From Candidatus Woesearchaeota archaeon (GTDB lineage: Archaea; Nanobdellota; Nanobdellia; SCGC-AAA011-G17; UBA489): 38,293 nucleotides of DNA. The position numbers were made by a program, and so were the translations under genes. Below the pieces are notes generated by a model. It was not told the DNA's origin. It was given only the letters and a program-made list of their open reading frames with translations, and ran no database searches. The first letter of the stretch is position 1; each line of letters opens with the position of its first letter. Below, one piece after another: positions 22,219 to 31,436 of this stretch. The stretch covers positions 1 to 38,293 of the forward strand of contig JAERTB010000013.1 in the NCBI GenBank assembly GCA_016845225.1, written 5' to 3'.

Positions 22219-23046
22219 TTAATTTCTTCTAGAATCTCTTCTATCATTGCTAGAAGGTTTACGGAATACTTTCTTTTTCTTCTTAGCAAAGTATTCATTA
22301 CGTGCTTCTTCTGTTTCACCCATAAAATCATCCAAACTGTAACTCATTTCAGGAGCCTCAGGATGTTTTGCTTTAAGGTATTCTCTTGCTAAAATATAGA
22401 AAATTAATCCAAGACTTTTTCTTCCTTTATTATTACAAGGCAAAACTAAATCAACATAAGTACTATCATTATTAGTATCACAAAGAGCAACAGTAACTGC
22501 GCCAACTTTTGCTGCATCTTTTAATGCATCTTTGTCTGGCCAGGGATCAGCAACAATGATTAATTTTGCTTCTTTAAAATCTTCCAAACCAGGATTAGTT
22601 AAAATTCCAGGATGGTATCTTCCTGCATATGCTTTTGTTCCAGTTACTTTTTCAAAAAGTTTGATTGCTCTCCAACCATTTTCTCTTTTACCTACAACTA
22701 CAATATCTTCCGGTTCATAGTTAGTAATAAATTCTGCAACTGTTCTAATTCTTTTATCGATTTCTTGAACATTAAGAACGGTTAAACCATCTGTTCTTAC
22801 TTTGTAAATAAAATTTTCCATGAACTTAGTTCTAAACTTAGTTCCAATATGTAATCCAGCTTTAAGATAGCTATCTAAAGGCACCATCATGTGAGAATCA
22901 TCAGGAGCTTCTTTCTTTTCTTCTCTAGAAGATTCTTTAACTTCAGATTTAGTTTCAGCTTTAGCTTCAATTTTAACTACTTCTTCAGATCCCTTCTTTT
23001 CAGAAATTTGCTCTTCAGCTACCTTTTCGGATTTATTCTCTGTCAT
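22219..23046 (-). CDS. rps2: Ribosomal protein S2 with charged N-terminal extension
   Basis: YLKAGLHIGTKFRTKFMENFIYKVRTDGLTVLNVQEIDKRIRTVAEFI...GRYHPGILTNP...LCDTNNDSTYVDLVLPCNNKGRKSLGLIFYILAREYL. Confidence 0.95.
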   Translation of the reverse strand: MTENKSEKVAEEQISEKKGSEEVVKIEAKAETKSEVKESSREEKKEAPDDSHMMVPLDSYLKAGLHIGTKFRTKFMENFIYKVRTDGLTVLNVQEIDKRIRTVAEFITNYEPEDIVVVGKRENGWRAIKLFEKVTGTKAYAGRYHPGILTNPGLEDFKEAKLIIVADPWPDKDALKDAAKVGAVTVALCDTNNDSTYVDLVLPCNNKGRKSLGLIFYILAREYLKAKHPEAPEMSYSLDDFMGETEEARNEYFAKKKKKVFRKPSSNDRRDSRRN

Positions 23047-23183
23047 ATCCCAAACATCCACAAAATCCATTTATAAATTTAACTATAATGAGAGAATCTA
23101 ACCCCTTTAAGACATATTTTAGGCCATCTAAGAGAAATTAGACTATAATAAAATAAAATAAAAAAAAGAAATAAAAGGAATAA

Positions 23184-23855
23184 CTAAAAGTTCTTCCTAA
23201 TACCCTTAATAAGATTTTCAGACTCTTTCCTAAGACCTAGACCTAAGCCAATTCCAAGAGCTAAAGCAACACCGATTGCCAGAGCGCCGATTATTAATAG
23301 GAAAGTATGTTCTAGTATTCCCACATTAACACCTATTTGTTCAAGAGCCATAATAATAACCATGAACAGAATAACTGCCTTTAATATTCCAGCACTTGCT
23401 CTGACACCCTTTTGTTTTGAGTGTTCCCAAGTCTTGTAATAGATGTAATTTGCCGCAGCAATACCGAATAATAATACGATAACAGCTACAATTACATTTG
23501 GTAACCAATCAACAAATTGTCCTAACAATACGCTTAAGGTTCCAAGATTTACCAAGGAAACTGCTTGTTGTAAGAACAGTATAATGATATACCACTTAAA
23601 TATTTCACCTGCCACTGCTGGCACGTGAGTGTGTCCAATTGTCTTTGAGAGTCTGGCTTTTTTGACATAACTGTCAACATTAAGTTTTTCTAACACAACT
23701 TTCAATGCATGACCTAAAATTACTGCTACAAAACCACCTACTACTAGTACGATAATTGCTGCAACCAATCCAGGTAATTGTTCAACCAGTGAGTACCATA
23801 CAGCACTTAAAGGGTTGATTACTGATGTTGTTGTTTCACCTAAAAAACCAGTCAC
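23184..23855 (-). CDS. Membrane protein with conserved TM-helix repeats (mechanosensitive channel-related)
   Basis: Four or more TM segments with repeated 'LPGLVAAIIVLVVGGFVAV...'/'LPNVIVAVIVLLFGIAAAN...'; GTG start behind strong SD GGAGGTGA. Confidence 0.8.
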   Translation of the reverse strand: MTGFLGETTTSVINPLSAVWYSLVEQLPGLVAAIIVLVVGGFVAVILGHALKVVLEKLNVDSYVKKARLSKTIGHTHVPAVAGEIFKWYIIILFLQQAVSLVNLGTLSVLLGQFVDWLPNVIVAVIVLLFGIAAANYIYYKTWEHSKQKGVRASAGILKAVILFMVIIMALEQIGVNVGILEHTFLLIIGALAIGVALALGIGLGLGLRKESENLIKGIRKNF

Positions 23856-23929
23856 TATTGTTCACCTCCGTTTTCCCTAAAATTATTAGGAACATGATGT
23901 CTATGTTAATTACATTTTGTTTAAAAAAA

Positions 23930-23946
23930 TTTATAACCATTATAAA
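23930..23946. promoter_or_regulatory. Symmetric back-to-back TATA elements TTTATAA-CCA-TTATAAA
   Basis: Perfect palindrome between divergent genes 23855(-) and 24033(+); each arm reads TTTATAA toward its gene. Confidence 0.5.
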
Positions 23947-24032
23947 GTGTATACAAATCAGGATCAAAATCAAAAACTATTAAAAGAAAGAGTTTATCTA
24001 GAATTACAACAAAATTCTAACAGAAATTAAAA

Positions 24033-24500
24033 ATGAATCCGAATAAAAAATTAATAATATTGGACCTTTACAAAACAATATGGGGATCAAATTTACCATT
24101 GAGAAATGGGCTATATGAGTTCCTAAATCGGGATTCAAAAAAAATATTTACCATTTGTACAGATGATCCAGACAAAAACGAAGTAAATAAAATATTAACA
24201 GAGTTAAATATTAAAAATAATTTTGATAGTGTTTATACATATGACAATATGATTAAATTAGAAGGTCACATGTTTCCAATAGGAAAAGATTTAACTCAAA
24301 TTTGTAATGATTATCAAACTTCTAAAGAAGAAACTTTATTCATTGGAGACAGTGAAAGGGATAGAACAGACGCTCAAAGAGATGGAATATGTTTCATACA
24401 TGTACCAAAATATGAAAAGCAAACAGAACAATTTAGTTTTGATTTAATTAATGTAAATAATATAACTCAAAGGTACAGAGACCTTAGAGATATAAAATAA
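24033..24500 (+). CDS. HAD-superfamily hydrolase-like protein
   Basis: Motif I variant LIILDLYKTIW (DxYxT), FTICTDD motif II-like, LFIGDSERDRTDAQRDGI motif IV. Confidence 0.75.
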   Translation: MNPNKKLIILDLYKTIWGSNLPLRNGLYEFLNRDSKKIFTICTDDPDKNEVNKILTELNIKNNFDSVYTYDNMIKLEGHMFPIGKDLTQICNDYQTSKEETLFIGDSERDRTDAQRDGICFIHVPKYEKQTEQFSFDLINVNNITQRYRDLRDIK

Positions 24501-24509
24501 AAAAAGAGA

Positions 24510-24713
24510 TTATGCCTTTTTTGAAGGCAACGGTCTTTTAATAGAAATTGGTAAATAGCCGCCATCGAATTCTCTCTTAGCTAATTCGATTGGACTAAAT
24601 TTAATTTCTTCTAAAACCTTTTTAGTAGTTTTAAGCAACAATGGAGCACCCATTGAAATTTGTAATGCTCTTGCTCCAATAATTCTTGCTTTTTCATATT
24701 TAGTAACCATCAT
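24510..24713 (-). CDS. rpoK: DNA-directed RNA polymerase subunit K (Rpb6)
   Basis: [24 protein letters not shown]...[24 protein letters not shown]. Confidence 0.95.
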   Translation of the reverse strand: MMVTKYEKARIIGARALQISMGAPLLLKTTKKVLEEIKFSPIELAKREFDGGYLPISIKRPLPSKKA

Positions 24714-24714
24714 T

Positions 24715-25497
24715 TTATAATGCGCTCCTTAATATGTCAACTTTTTCATGTGCGATGCTAACCATTTGTTTAACATCTTCAGCAGTAAGTGATTCTTTTC
24801 CACCTTTCTGCATAGCACAAACAGTTCCATCTTTCAAAAATGCTACAGTTAATCTAGCATCTAAAAATTCTTCTTCTTCACAAGTTGGATCAACAATGTA
24901 ATCACCATGAATTTTTAACACAGTAACTTCAATAGGATCATCTTCCAAAGGAATATATTTCTTAGTTCTATTGTAGTAATCAATTTTTCCAGTTTTCTTA
25001 TCGAACTCTGGGAATTTTGCATCTTTCAAAGCAGCTAAAGCAGCTAATGAACAAGCATCTCTAAGATTGCCTGCATCATTCATTGGATAAAGATCAATAA
25101 TTACTTGCCAAACCATTTCACCTTCTTTAATACAAAGTTTGGTAAAATCCATAGCTCCACTTTCTCTAATACCTCTATCAACAACTCTTGCAAGTTCAAT
25201 TGATTCAATACTAGGCGGACCCATTTCAAATCTATCGCTAGCAAATGGTGATAATTCAGCACCAACCATGATTGAACCTTCACCAGGTGAATCAGGATAA
25301 GGCGTAGCAATATCTACTTTAACTCCAGCAACAACTTCTGTTTCTCCAATTCTTACTCTTGCAGAACCTTCGGCAGTTTTAGGAGAGATACCATACTCAA
25401 CAGAAACATCACTTCTGTATTCCAGAAGCTCTCTTCCGTCTTGTCTTTTACCTTTTTCAATTAATTGATGTATATGTTCCTTAATTATTTTTGCCAT
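24715..25497 (-). CDS. rrp42: Exosome subunit Rrp42
   Basis: [77 protein letters not shown]. Start set to MAKIIKEH. Confidence 0.95.
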   Translation of the reverse strand: MAKIIKEHIHQLIEKGKRQDGRELLEYRSDVSVEYGISPKTAEGSARVRIGETEVVAGVKVDIATPYPDSPGEGSIMVGAELSPFASDRFEMGPPSIESIELARVVDRGIRESGAMDFTKLCIKEGEMVWQVIIDLYPMNDAGNLRDACSLAALAALKDAKFPEFDKKTGKIDYYNRTKKYIPLEDDPIEVTVLKIHGDYIVDPTCEEEEFLDARLTVAFLKDGTVCAMQKGGKESLTAEDVKQMVSIAHEKVDILRSAL

Positions 25498-25498
25498 T

Positions 25499-26203
25499 TT
25501 ATTCATACCTCGCTGCAATTGTTTCTTTTTGAAGTTTGTATATTTTGTCACACACAACTTCTGCTAAATCAACAGCTTTACTCAAATCTTCTTGGCTGAT
25601 TAATCCATCCAATTGTAAAAGAGTAATTTCTTTCTCATTAGGCATCATTGCAATTGGAATATCCACTGCATCTTCAACATCTTCTTCAGGTTTGTCTAAG
25701 TCTGCAACAACTTCTCCATTTACTTTTCCAACAGCTACAGCTGAAACTAAATCTTTCATTTCAAAACCTGCATCTGCTAGTGCCATAGATGCTGCAGTGA
25801 TTGCCGCACATCTTGTTCCTGCATCTGTTTGAATTAAATTAATAAAAACATCAATACTGCAACCAGGATAATTATCCAATTTAACTGCAGGGGTTAACGC
25901 ATTTTCAATTACTAAATTAATTTCTTTAGCTCTTCTGTTTGGTCCAGGTCTAACTCTGTTTCCACTTCCAGAAAAAGCCATCATATTGTAATTACATCTA
26001 ATCTTTCCTCTTTCAGGATCTTGTAAAAACTTAGGATGTAATTTTTTAGGTCCTCTTACTGCAGCAATTGCAATTGTTTTTCCAATCTTAAACATTGCAC
26101 TTCCCTTAGCACTAGGAATTACTCCTAACTTTGCTTCCATCTCTCTAAGATCATCAGCTTTTCTACCATCATGTCTCTTTACGGCTTTTGTATTTTTACT
26201 CAT
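25499..26203 (-). CDS. rrp41: Exosome subunit Rrp41 (RNase PH-like)
   Basis: RHDGRKADDLREMEAKLGVIPSAKGSAMFKIGKTIAIAAVRGPKKLHPKFLQDPERGKIRCNYNMMAFS...LIQTDAGTRCAAITAASMALADAG. Confidence 0.96.
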   Translation of the reverse strand: MSKNTKAVKRHDGRKADDLREMEAKLGVIPSAKGSAMFKIGKTIAIAAVRGPKKLHPKFLQDPERGKIRCNYNMMAFSGSGNRVRPGPNRRAKEINLVIENALTPAVKLDNYPGCSIDVFINLIQTDAGTRCAAITAASMALADAGFEMKDLVSAVAVGKVNGEVVADLDKPEEDVEDAVDIPIAMMPNEKEITLLQLDGLISQEDLSKAVDLAEVVCDKIYKLQKETIAARYE

Positions 26204-27042
26204 TTTTTACTCCTTTTGCTCTTCTTTTTACCGCCAACTGCTCTTCTTACAGGTTGTTCTTCTTCATCAGAATCATCCTTTGAGTCAGTCTTAGAGCTTT
26301 TCTTTTCTTTAGTTGTTTTTTCAGTTTCATGTGCTTCTTCTTCAGCATCATCAACAACTACATCTTTCATTTTTTCATCAAGGAATTTTTCAACTTTATC
26401 AGTCAAACCTTGTTCATGGCCCCTTTCATTAATCATTTCAATTGCTTCAATAGCAACTAATTCATGTTCTGGTGCGCCTTGAATCCATGCAAGTCCATTT
26501 TGACCAATGATTAATCTACAACCAGTTTTATCTTTGATTAAACCAATCATGCTTCCTTGTTTTCCAATCACTCTTGGAACTTTTGAAGGATTAACATTTA
26601 CTAATCTTCCACCACTAAGTTTTCTCAAACCTGGGCCCTTCATAGTAAGCACCATATTCTTTCTTGAAACTTGAATTAGCTTAGCAAGAACATAGTCTCC
26701 ATAATTGTAATATTGACAAAGTTCATCTCCGTCACCAACATATTCTGGAACTTCTCTTAATGATAAAATTCCATCTCTATAACCATCTATATCTGCAAAC
26801 CAAACTGTGTTGGTCATTTCAGTAATTTTTGCAATAACCATGTCTCCAGGTCTTGCCCTATACTGAGATTTAAGAGGTATAATCCTCAAAACTCTTCCAT
26901 TTATTCCTAGAACGCCCATAATTGAGCTTCTAATATTTTCACCGTCTCTATATGCTCCACCAGCAGGTAAATAATCCATGCCTTCAGCCAATGTTTGACC
27001 GGGAACTACGATTTCTTTTTCTTTAACAAATAATTCTCCCAT
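26200..27042 (-). CDS. rrp4: Exosome RNA-binding subunit Rrp4 with charged C-terminal tail
   Basis: KEIVVPGQTLAEGMDYLPAGGAYRDGENIRSSIMGVL; S1 domain; KH: GRLVNVNPSKVPRVIGKQGSMIGLIKDKTGCRLIIGQNGLAWI. Confidence 0.95.
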   Translation of the reverse strand: MGELFVKEKEIVVPGQTLAEGMDYLPAGGAYRDGENIRSSIMGVLGINGRVLRIIPLKSQYRARPGDMVIAKITEMTNTVWFADIDGYRDGILSLREVPEYVGDGDELCQYYNYGDYVLAKLIQVSRKNMVLTMKGPGLRKLSGGRLVNVNPSKVPRVIGKQGSMIGLIKDKTGCRLIIGQNGLAWIQGAPEHELVAIEAIEMINERGHEQGLTDKVEKFLDEKMKDVVVDDAEEEAHETEKTTKEKKSSKTDSKDDSDEEEQPVRRAVGGKKKSKRSKK

Positions 27043-27055
27043 ATTTATTCTCTCC

Positions 27056-27769
27056 TTATTCAATAATTTTTAATATTTTACTCTCCACTTGTCCGTGAGA
27101 GATTTTATTTAACTCGTCAAAAAACTCATCTAAAATTCCTGAAGGAATTTCAACAACTGAGTAATATGATCCGTCACTTAACCATTCTTCTTTCTTAACC
27201 TTATGTTTGTGCACAATACCTTTTGCTTGTCCACCATATGAAGCCGGAATCTTAATTTCAACTTCTTTTCTTTCAAGTTTAATAGGAATAATAGCCCTTA
27301 ACTCTTTGATCGCGTCTTCTAATTGTTCATCTGCAGATCTATGTTCATCTATTCTAAACTTAGATTCACTTATTGCATTCTCAATCCTATTAGCAGGATG
27401 AGGGTATCCAGTTTTACTATCTACTGCATTTACATGAACTAGATTAATCAATTTTTTCAACTTAGCTTCTTTTTCAGCTTCTCTGTGTTTAGTAGTAAGT
27501 TGTACTTCACCTTCTTTCAAAATTTTAGTTATCACTTCATTAACGTCTTCTGTTTGAAAAACATCTTGAAAATCACTAGTGCTTGCTTTTTCACCTTTTT
27601 TTACATCAAAGTAAACTTCAGTAGTTGCAAGAATCTCATCAAATGAAACATCCTTGCCTTCTTTGAATTCTAAAGCTTTATCGCAATCCACTTTAATCTC
27701 AAATTGTTTTCCGCCTTTCTTTAATCTGGCAATTACTGCCTTATCAACGTCAACCATTTTAAATTTCAC
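27056..27769 (-). CDS. sdo1: Ribosome maturation protein SBDS/SDO1
   Basis: MVDVDKAVIARLKKGGKQFEIKVDCDKALEFKEGKDVSFDEILATTEVYFDVKKGEKAS; ENAISESKFRIDEHRSADEQ. Confidence 0.96.
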   Translation of the reverse strand: MKFKMVDVDKAVIARLKKGGKQFEIKVDCDKALEFKEGKDVSFDEILATTEVYFDVKKGEKASTSDFQDVFQTEDVNEVITKILKEGEVQLTTKHREAEKEAKLKKLINLVHVNAVDSKTGYPHPANRIENAISESKFRIDEHRSADEQLEDAIKELRAIIPIKLERKEVEIKIPASYGGQAKGIVHKHKVKKEEWLSDGSYYSVVEIPSGILDEFFDELNKISHGQVESKILKIIE

Positions 27770-27773
27770 AAAA

Positions 27774-28493
27774 CTACTTTGTAGCTTTGCTTAATTCCTC
27801 CTGAGTGTATCTTTTGAAAGTTTTATCTACTGAGGAAACATATGCACCATCAATTCTATCGATGTTGAAATTTTCTCCAAGAGTTCTCTTTAATGCACTC
27901 ATTGCAAGTTTAAGTCCTTGCTCTACATTCATTGAATCCTTGTATTCTTTATCAAGAATTTCTTTTACTGCATCATCCATTTCTCCAATAGCTGTTGCTT
28001 TGTATTCAAAGAACATACCAGTTGGATCTGTAACAAATACATGGTTTTCTTCTCCAACACCCATGAACATAATACTAACTCCAAAAGGTCTTGCCCCTCC
28101 GACTTGAGTATACATTTGTTTAGTGTTACAGATATCTTTAACCAAAGTTTCTGTTGCAATTTGAGTATTGTAAGTAACTCTATGTTGTTGTGCAATAACT
28201 TGTGCTTTTTCAACTAAAATTCTTCCATCACTCAAAATACCTGAAGCACTTGCCCCAATGTGATCATCAATTTGAAAAATCTTTTCAACGGATTTACCTA
28301 CCATTAATTTTTCAACTATTCTTTTGTCTGCTAGAATCAAAACTCCATCCTTACATGCAATTCCAATTGCTGTTGAACCCGATTTAATTGTTTTTCTAGC
28401 GTATTCTACCTGTAAAAGTCTACCATCTGGACTAAAGACTGTACTTGCCCTATCATATCCCATTGCTTGGTGACTCATTTCATCTGCTTGCAT
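27774..28493 (-). CDS. psmA: Proteasome subunit alpha
   Basis: MGYDRASTVFSPDGRLLQVEYARKTIKSGSTAIGIACKDGVLILADKR...QQHRVTYNTQIATETLVKDICNTKQMYTQVGGARPFGVSIM. Confidence 0.97.
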   Translation of the reverse strand: MQADEMSHQAMGYDRASTVFSPDGRLLQVEYARKTIKSGSTAIGIACKDGVLILADKRIVEKLMVGKSVEKIFQIDDHIGASASGILSDGRILVEKAQVIAQQHRVTYNTQIATETLVKDICNTKQMYTQVGGARPFGVSIMFMGVGEENHVFVTDPTGMFFEYKATAIGEMDDAVKEILDKEYKDSMNVEQGLKLAMSALKRTLGENFNIDRIDGAYVSSVDKTFKRYTQEELSKATK

Positions 28494-28509
28494 CTTAATT
28501 TCCTCCTTG

Positions 28510-28863
28510 TTAACAAGTATAAACTTGCTCCGCTTTGTTAATATTTCCTGAAACTCCAATACAACTTACCATTGCATTTTGTTTTCCTATCTTATTTATG
28601 CACATTAAACCAACTTTAACGTGGTCAACATATTTTCTATCCACCCGGATTATTCCTTTCTTTCCAGAACCCTTGACAAACAACACTCCTGCATTGTTAT
28701 ATCCATATTCTCCTAAAAATTTAAGTAGATCATTATTTGCTTTATTTTTGAACTCTCTATAGTCTAAAGCCTTATTCCCAAAATAGTCCACACTATAGAC
28801 AAGATACCTTTTCTTTTCTCGTAAAGTGGGCCTTAATACCCTTAATTTGGTCTTTTTTTGCAT
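28510..28863 (-). CDS. rnp2: RNase P protein component 2 (Pop5/Rpp14 family)
   Basis: RVLRPTLREKKRYLVYSV; position at the head of the exosome superoperon before psmA. Confidence 0.9.
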   Translation of the reverse strand: MQKKTKLRVLRPTLREKKRYLVYSVDYFGNKALDYREFKNKANNDLLKFLGEYGYNNAGVLFVKGSGKKGIIRVDRKYVDHVKVGLMCINKIGKQNAMVSCIGVSGNINKAEQVYTC

Positions 28864-28864
28864 T

Positions 28865-28884
28865 TTTCGTATATATGTACGAAA
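28865..28884. promoter_or_regulatory. Inverted repeat TTTCGTA-TATATG-TACGAAA abutting the rnp2 start
   Basis: Perfect 7-bp arms, 1 nt from the rnp2 ATG at the head of the exosome superoperon. Confidence 0.5.
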
Positions 28885-28955
28885 GAAATAACCTTTTCCT
28901 TCTTCTCTTACAGCAAATATTCCAGAATTCGTAATTTATAAAGATTTCTTATTGA

Positions 28956-29699
28956 TTATTCTTCAAAAATCTCGGGATGATTGGCTTCTACCTGAGAGGT
29001 AAATAATTTAATTAGATTATCAAAAGAGTTTAATTGTAAGGGCTCAATTTTACAATTTTCACCTTTTTCATTTTTGACCCTAAATGATTCATAAAAACTC
29101 ACAGACCCATATTCAATTGGATTACCATCAGAATATTTTGGAAAATTTCCGTTTAAACTTAAATCTTCTTTTTCATTCAAAAACCCAAAAGTACAAGAAT
29201 CTAATCTAAAAGACTCATAAGCTGAATCTCTCTCAAAGGAAGCATTTATTTCCAAAGTTTTTCCATCATAAGGAAACTCAAAATAAACTGAATCATCATC
29301 TAGTTCATAACTGCCTATACCTTCATTTGTAAAAATTTGACCTGTAACCTTATTAAATTGTTTTTTTGGGTCAACTATTTCAGATTCAAAATAATTTATT
29401 CCTGAAATTAAATCTTTAACTAAATTATTGGCATATTCAACAGTAAGGTCTAACTTTGATTGAGCATCTCGGGTTTCAAAAATCTTTGGAAGTTTAACCT
29501 CGATAGGGGTCCGTTTAAGAAAATTTTCTTCTCCACAGTATTCAATGGAAGGAGAAACTAATGCTTTTGGCAAAATATAGCTTTCTTCTTGATTCAATAT
29601 TGTTTCCAAAGTAGAGTTATCGGAAGCATTATTGCAGAAATAAAGAGGACTAATTATTGCAGCCATTCCCCCTACCAGATAAGATATTTTAAAGTTCAT
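28956..29699 (-). CDS. Predicted secreted/lipid-anchored protein, unknown function
   Basis: N-term MNFKISYLVGGMAAIISPLYFCNNAS, similar to the N-terminus of the 31437-32408 protein. Confidence 0.65.
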   Translation of the reverse strand: MNFKISYLVGGMAAIISPLYFCNNASDNSTLETILNQEESYILPKALVSPSIEYCGEENFLKRTPIEVKLPKIFETRDAQSKLDLTVEYANNLVKDLISGINYFESEIVDPKKQFNKVTGQIFTNEGIGSYELDDDSVYFEFPYDGKTLEINASFERDSAYESFRLDSCTFGFLNEKEDLSLNGNFPKYSDGNPIEYGSVSFYESFRVKNEKGENCKIEPLQLNSFDNLIKLFTSQVEANHPEIFEE

Positions 29700-29748
29700 T
29701 ACTCATAAGTAACTAAAACAGTATAAAAATGTTACTAATAACTCTGAT

Positions 29749-30318
29749 TTAACAATACCACTCTAAAGAGTGAGAATTACCATCTTTATCAGTAAATTCA
29801 GATTTGTATGGGTCTTTTTTAGTGCCTGAACCTGTAACCTCTGAATCAATAGAATCAACTTCTGCCCCATCTACACTACCAGAAACATCTAAATTGCCAT
29901 TTTCATCAATATTCATAGTTAAATCTGTTGAACGGGTATTTCCATCATTCCCCGTACCCATATAAAAATGCTGAGGATTTTCTGAAGCATAATTTCCGTC
30001 TTGTTTACCTGGACCATCAATCTTACCCAGTTCAGGGGACGCACTAGGTGCATCAGAATCAGGTTCAACATCAAAGTCACGATCATCTAAATCTAAATCA
30101 CTCTCCTTAGCATTTCCATCTTCGTCAACACATGGCCTAAATGAAGGTAATGAAGGTTCCGTTTCAAGATTAGAACTTCTAGCATTTCCCCCAGAAGGAA
30201 TTTCCATAGTTGGCATTCCTGAAAAACTAACTGAATTAATACTAAAAAATATTACGGAAAGTAATACCAAAAATGCAAAAAACTCAATATTTTTTTTATT
30301 AAAAATTAGTTTTTTCAT
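29749..30318 (-). CDS. Predicted secreted Asp/Gly-rich protein
   Basis: Signal/TM helix then SFSGMPT and D/N/G/S-rich domain; C-terminal EWYC. ATGA overlap with upstream ORF. Confidence 0.65.
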   Translation of the reverse strand: MKKLIFNKKNIEFFAFLVLLSVIFFSINSVSFSGMPTMEIPSGGNARSSNLETEPSLPSFRPCVDEDGNAKESDLDLDDRDFDVEPDSDAPSASPELGKIDGPGKQDGNYASENPQHFYMGTGNDGNTRSTDLTMNIDENGNLDVSGSVDGAEVDSIDSEVTGSGTKKDPYKSEFTDKDGNSHSLEWYC

Positions 30319-30929
30319 TTAGATTCACCTTCTTTTTTTACAATTTGCCCATCCTTACATTTCCATTTAAATTTAGTGTTAGTTGTTTCTCCAGTTTCAT
30401 CATCAGTAGATTCATACTCTCCTTCAAAATTGCCTGAACCTGGAGGATTTTCAGTTACAGGAACTTCCACGGAGTCTCCAGTATCTCGATCTGTTACTGT
30501 TGCAGTTCCATCGCTGGAAATAGATACATCAATATCCAAACGATTACCAAAAGCACTCCATTGTATGTTCATATTAGAATTATCTTTCATATAATATGTT
30601 CCATCACCAGTCACCCTACCCACACGATTAACATTGCCTGCCTGAGGAGTACCTGTGTTAGAAGAAGGTGTAGGGTCCAAATTAAAACTGTTTGAATCAC
30701 TACTAACCTCATTGCCATTTTCATCAACTACAGTTTGATCAACAGTTAACAACGTACCTCCAGATTTACAATTATCAAAATAACTAGAGGTACTTGTTAC
30801 AACAGGCATCCCAGTAATAACATTAAAATCAGAACCAAAAAACATTGCAGCAGCTAACAATAAAACAACAGTTAAAATAAAATGATTATTATTTTTCACA
30901 ACTCTTTTCTTCATAAAAATAAAACACAA
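30315..30929 (-). CDS. Predicted secreted Asp/Gly-rich protein, possible tandem paralogue of 29749-30318
   Basis: MKKRVVKNNNHFILTVVLLLAAAMFFGSDFNVITGMPVV...; DENGNE stretches; C-terminal KFKWKC. Confidence 0.65.
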   Translation of the reverse strand: MCFIFMKKRVVKNNNHFILTVVLLLAAAMFFGSDFNVITGMPVVTSTSSYFDNCKSGGTLLTVDQTVVDENGNEVSSDSNSFNLDPTPSSNTGTPQAGNVNRVGRVTGDGTYYMKDNSNMNIQWSAFGNRLDIDVSISSDGTATVTDRDTGDSVEVPVTENPPGSGNFEGEYESTDDETGETTNTKFKWKCKDGQIVKKEGESK

Positions 30930-30954
30930 AACAACTTTATAAAATTAACTAAAA

Positions 30955-30983
30955 AATAAAAAAAGGACAATTAAATGTCCTAA
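30955..30983 (-). terminator. Hairpin AGGACA-TTTAAT-TGTCCT followed by T-run (minus strand)
   Basis: Perfect 6-bp stem at 30964-30981, about 10 nt downstream of the interrupted ORF's final stop, followed by TTTTTTTATTTTTT on the minus strand. Confidence 0.65.
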
Positions 30984-30992
30984 AAAATAAAA

Positions 30993-31433
30993 TCATGGAA
31001 ATAATAAACTACTCTTGAAAGTTTTTCCATCAGCAGGAATATAACACCCTCCATCACTTTCTCCTTTCATTTTAGTCCACCTTGTCCAACCAGGTTTTTG
31101 ATATTCTACAACACCATTTCTAACTCTGAACTTCATACCATCAGAAAATTCTACTTCAGAAGTTTCCCATGCATCATCTGCAGGACCGTTAGGGTTAGGG
31201 GTAGCATGTTTATCTGTCTTTGTTTCCCCATTATGAGTAAACTTAACTTACACTTCATTCATAATTGCATGAGGCGTATTTTCCAAAGTAACTGTGTAGG
31301 TACCAAGGCCAGGACTAGTGTATTCTCCAGATCCAGCAGCAAACACTGTTGTAGAAAGACCAATTAACAATCCTAAAATTGTTATATAACTTAATATTTT
31401 TTTCATTTTTCCTCCTTTAATCTTACGCTTCAA
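30993..31433 (-). pseudogene. Secreted-protein gene interrupted by a single in-frame TAA
   Basis: Signal peptide MKKILSYITILGLLIGLSTTVFAAGSGEY...NEV, TAA at 31248-31250, then the same frame stays open for 84 codons (VKFTHNGETKTDKHATPNPNG...FKSSLLFP) to TGA at 30993. Confidence 0.7.
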
Positions 31434-31436
31434 ACA

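Noticed and set aside
25101-28387. Alternative-frame ORFs inside the exosome superoperon (25101-25310, 25536-25832, 26171-26482, 27207-27401, 27805-28107, 27965-28213, 28202-28387)
   Set aside because: All overlap strongly identified genes in other frames.
31248-31250. Selenocysteine/pyrrolysine recoding at the in-frame stop
   Set aside because: The codon is TAA, not TGA or TAG; no recoding element was apparent.
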